From Pyrocephalus nanus (lineage: Eukaryota > Chordata > Aves > Passeriformes > Tyrannidae): 64,000 nt of DNA. The position numbers were made by a program, and so were the translations under genes. The notes beneath the pieces were generated by a model. It was not told the origin of the DNA. It did not search any database and saw only the letters and a list, made by a program, of their open reading frames with translations. The stretch spans positions 496,001 through 560,000 of the forward strand of contig CM076269.1 of NCBI GenBank assembly GCA_038380795.1. The letters run 5' to 3'. Shown one piece after another: positions 62,100-64,000 of the stretch; within the stretch, counting starts at the first letter, position 1, and each line of letters opens with the position of its first letter.

Positions 62100-64000
62100 T
62101 GGCACTGACCGAGGGGCTCCTCCTGCCCTGTGCCTGCCACAAAGCAGGTCCAGGAGTCAGTCAGAGTGAAGGGCTGTTCACATGGAGATAAATGGTGTCA
62201 GCATCCACAGCTCTTTGGCCCTGGAGCTCTCAAACAGAAACTCAGAAAGGAGCCCAAGAGCTGGATCGAGAGCCTGCAGTCTGTCAATGAACTGCTGAGG
62301 GATGCCACGAGACAACATAATCAGATCTCAGGTGTCTTTGCAGTGACACACCCAGCCTGCAGAATTCAAAATGGCTTAGCTTGCTGAAAGCCATGGCCAA
62401 AACATGTTTTCTGTTAGCTGCAAATATTTGGAAGATTTTAAAACTAATTTTTTTAAACACAGTTCCCTGCTATCCAGAAAAAAAGAATTCTGTGAGCCAA
62501 ATATTTTCAGTATAGAGCTTGAACTGAAAAAACTCAACCAAGATGTCATCTTGAATTTCCTACCAGTGCCTGAATCTGTGGGAGATATGACACCTATGCT
62601 GTATTAATTAAAACCCAAGCTCCCTGTTTCTGATTTATAAGAAACTTTGAAGAAGTCCCTCAGAAGGACTGGCAGTATTGCATACTTGCAGTGCAGTGTC
62701 ACATACTGAATGTGTTAGAGAACAGTCAGTCTGGCTAGCAAATTAGAGGTAATAACAGCAAATCTCAACTCCACTGGTCATTATGTTTATTATATAGTCA
62801 GATTACACGTCCTGGTTGCTGGTTTTCTTCTTTGGTCTGCTGAGAGTGCTGTCCCGAGGAGGCCGTGTTTGATTACAGACTTCTGCTGGGTATTTCACTC
62901 TCTGTAGGTGTACATATTCAAATGTTTTTCTCATACTTTCTGCTGCTGCATTTTCAGTTGGTTTTATCCCTCTTGCACGCCTTACATGCCAGAAGTATTT
63001 CTGTAATTGCCATATCACAGGGTACACTTCTATGCAGACTGACTAATTGGTAAATGCTGCTTTTTCTGCTCCTGTTTATTCTCTGTAGTGTCATTTATGC
63101 CGTTCAGTATTTGGTTGTATATGGTATTAACAGTGCTTTCTGGAGGTTTAAAAGGAGTGATTTGCTGATTGTCCTTCAGAAAACAGTTTCCAAAGCAATA
63201 TTTTATCTTCCACAAGCCTGTGTTACTGTACTAATTAATAAATCAGTTTTTTGGGTCTGTATAAAAAAATGTGTATACTTATTGGGCTTTCATAAATACT
63301 TTGCTACATTCATTTAATATAGAGCAAAAATACATCTAAAGGGCAATACATCTAAACAGCATTTTCTTCTTAGTTAAGAAAGATGTTCTGTCTGTGCATA
63401 ATCTCATGCAGATGTGCCCATGGTAAATGCCCATGCTGACATTCTTTGAAAATGGCCAGAACCGTATAGTTAGACACAGCAGACAGATTTAAATGACAGA
63501 ATGGTATTTTTCATAACTTCTGCTTGCGTCTTCTTCTGAATATACCAAGTAAAGTTTTCATTTCAGAGACAGGAATGTCTGATTTCAGCTAATCCCACAA
63601 CTTTGCCCTGTTCCAAGCCTGCAGAAGAACCACAAACAGGGGCTCATTTGCTCGTAGCTTGAAGGGGAGGCCCCAAGTGAGTTTATTCCCTTTCTCAGTT
63701 TTTCCTTTGCTTTCCCAGGGAAATGTCATATAAGCTGTCTGGAATTGGTTACTGAGGGAGATAGTCTTTAAAGCAATTTCTCATCAGCCTTTCTGTTCTA
63801 TAGGGAAATGAAATGGAATTCTGCTAAATAGTGAGGCAGAATTCAAGGCAGATATTGATACGATTCTTAATAACAAACAAATATCAAATGTTCATGAAAA
63901 TCATTACTGGCTCTCTGTGCTTGCAACATTAATAAGGAGATTTTTTTTCCTTCAAGTTTTTATATGTAAAATATAAACAGATTTGTAATTGTTTACAGGA

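Larger units (their letters stand above)
58971..64000. other. Unique sequence, no recognisable gene
   Basis: About 5 kb of AT-rich DNA containing a G11 tract and one small tandem array. The longest open frame is 158 codons on the minus strand (59527-60003), whose translation has no domain I recognise and whose length is within chance expectation. No RNA gene or transposon was seen up to the right edge of the window. Confidence 0.55.

Overview
The window looks like vertebrate nuclear DNA, most likely avian (or another sauropsid). It is AT-rich unique sequence with no long conserved reading frame, many homopolymer tracts, GC-rich minisatellites, a (CA)-based array and one short piece with the typical 3' end of a CR1 LINE (45855-45919). 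Nothing is bacterial, plasmid or viral in character. I could not recognise any protein-coding gene, tRNA, rRNA or known ncRNA. The window is best read as intergenic or deep-intronic sequence.

The dominant features are seven large tandem arrays and three small ones. In order: a 15-bp array (621-1395) followed closely by an 11-bp array (1629-2117); a 20/26-bp array (13868-15008) abutting a 37/31-bp array (15009-16170); a 20-bp array with 12-bp interruptions (39656-40335); a perfect 46-bp tandem duplication (44761-44852); a short 16-bp array (47081-47152); a 31-bp array (54131-54998); a GAACATACAT/(CA)n array (57755-58970); and a short 15-bp array (62037-62099). The very long open frames over the arrays, up to about 820 codons and often open in several frames on both strands, come from stop-free repeat units. 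They are not genes.

Between the arrays lie long unique stretches (2118-13867, 16171-39655, 40336-54130, 54999-57754, 58971-64000). A few plus-strand splice-site pairs enclose stop-free intervals (6191-6308, 30040-30223, 36409-36587, 52965-53092). Their phases happen to be compatible, but none encodes anything I recognise, so they are offered only as exon hypotheses. Several AT-rich blocks dense in TAAT cores or POU octamers (about 23090-23300, 31195-31960, 32690-33230, 41440-41660) look like candidate conserved regulatory elements. That is inference, since no alignment was possible.

Most notable: an 11-bp minisatellite that puts a GGGG run every 11 nt in unbroken register for about 490 bp (a dense G-quadruplex array on the plus strand); two close pairs of unrelated minisatellites; and a shared strand bias, with seven of the nine true arrays G-rich on the plus strand.
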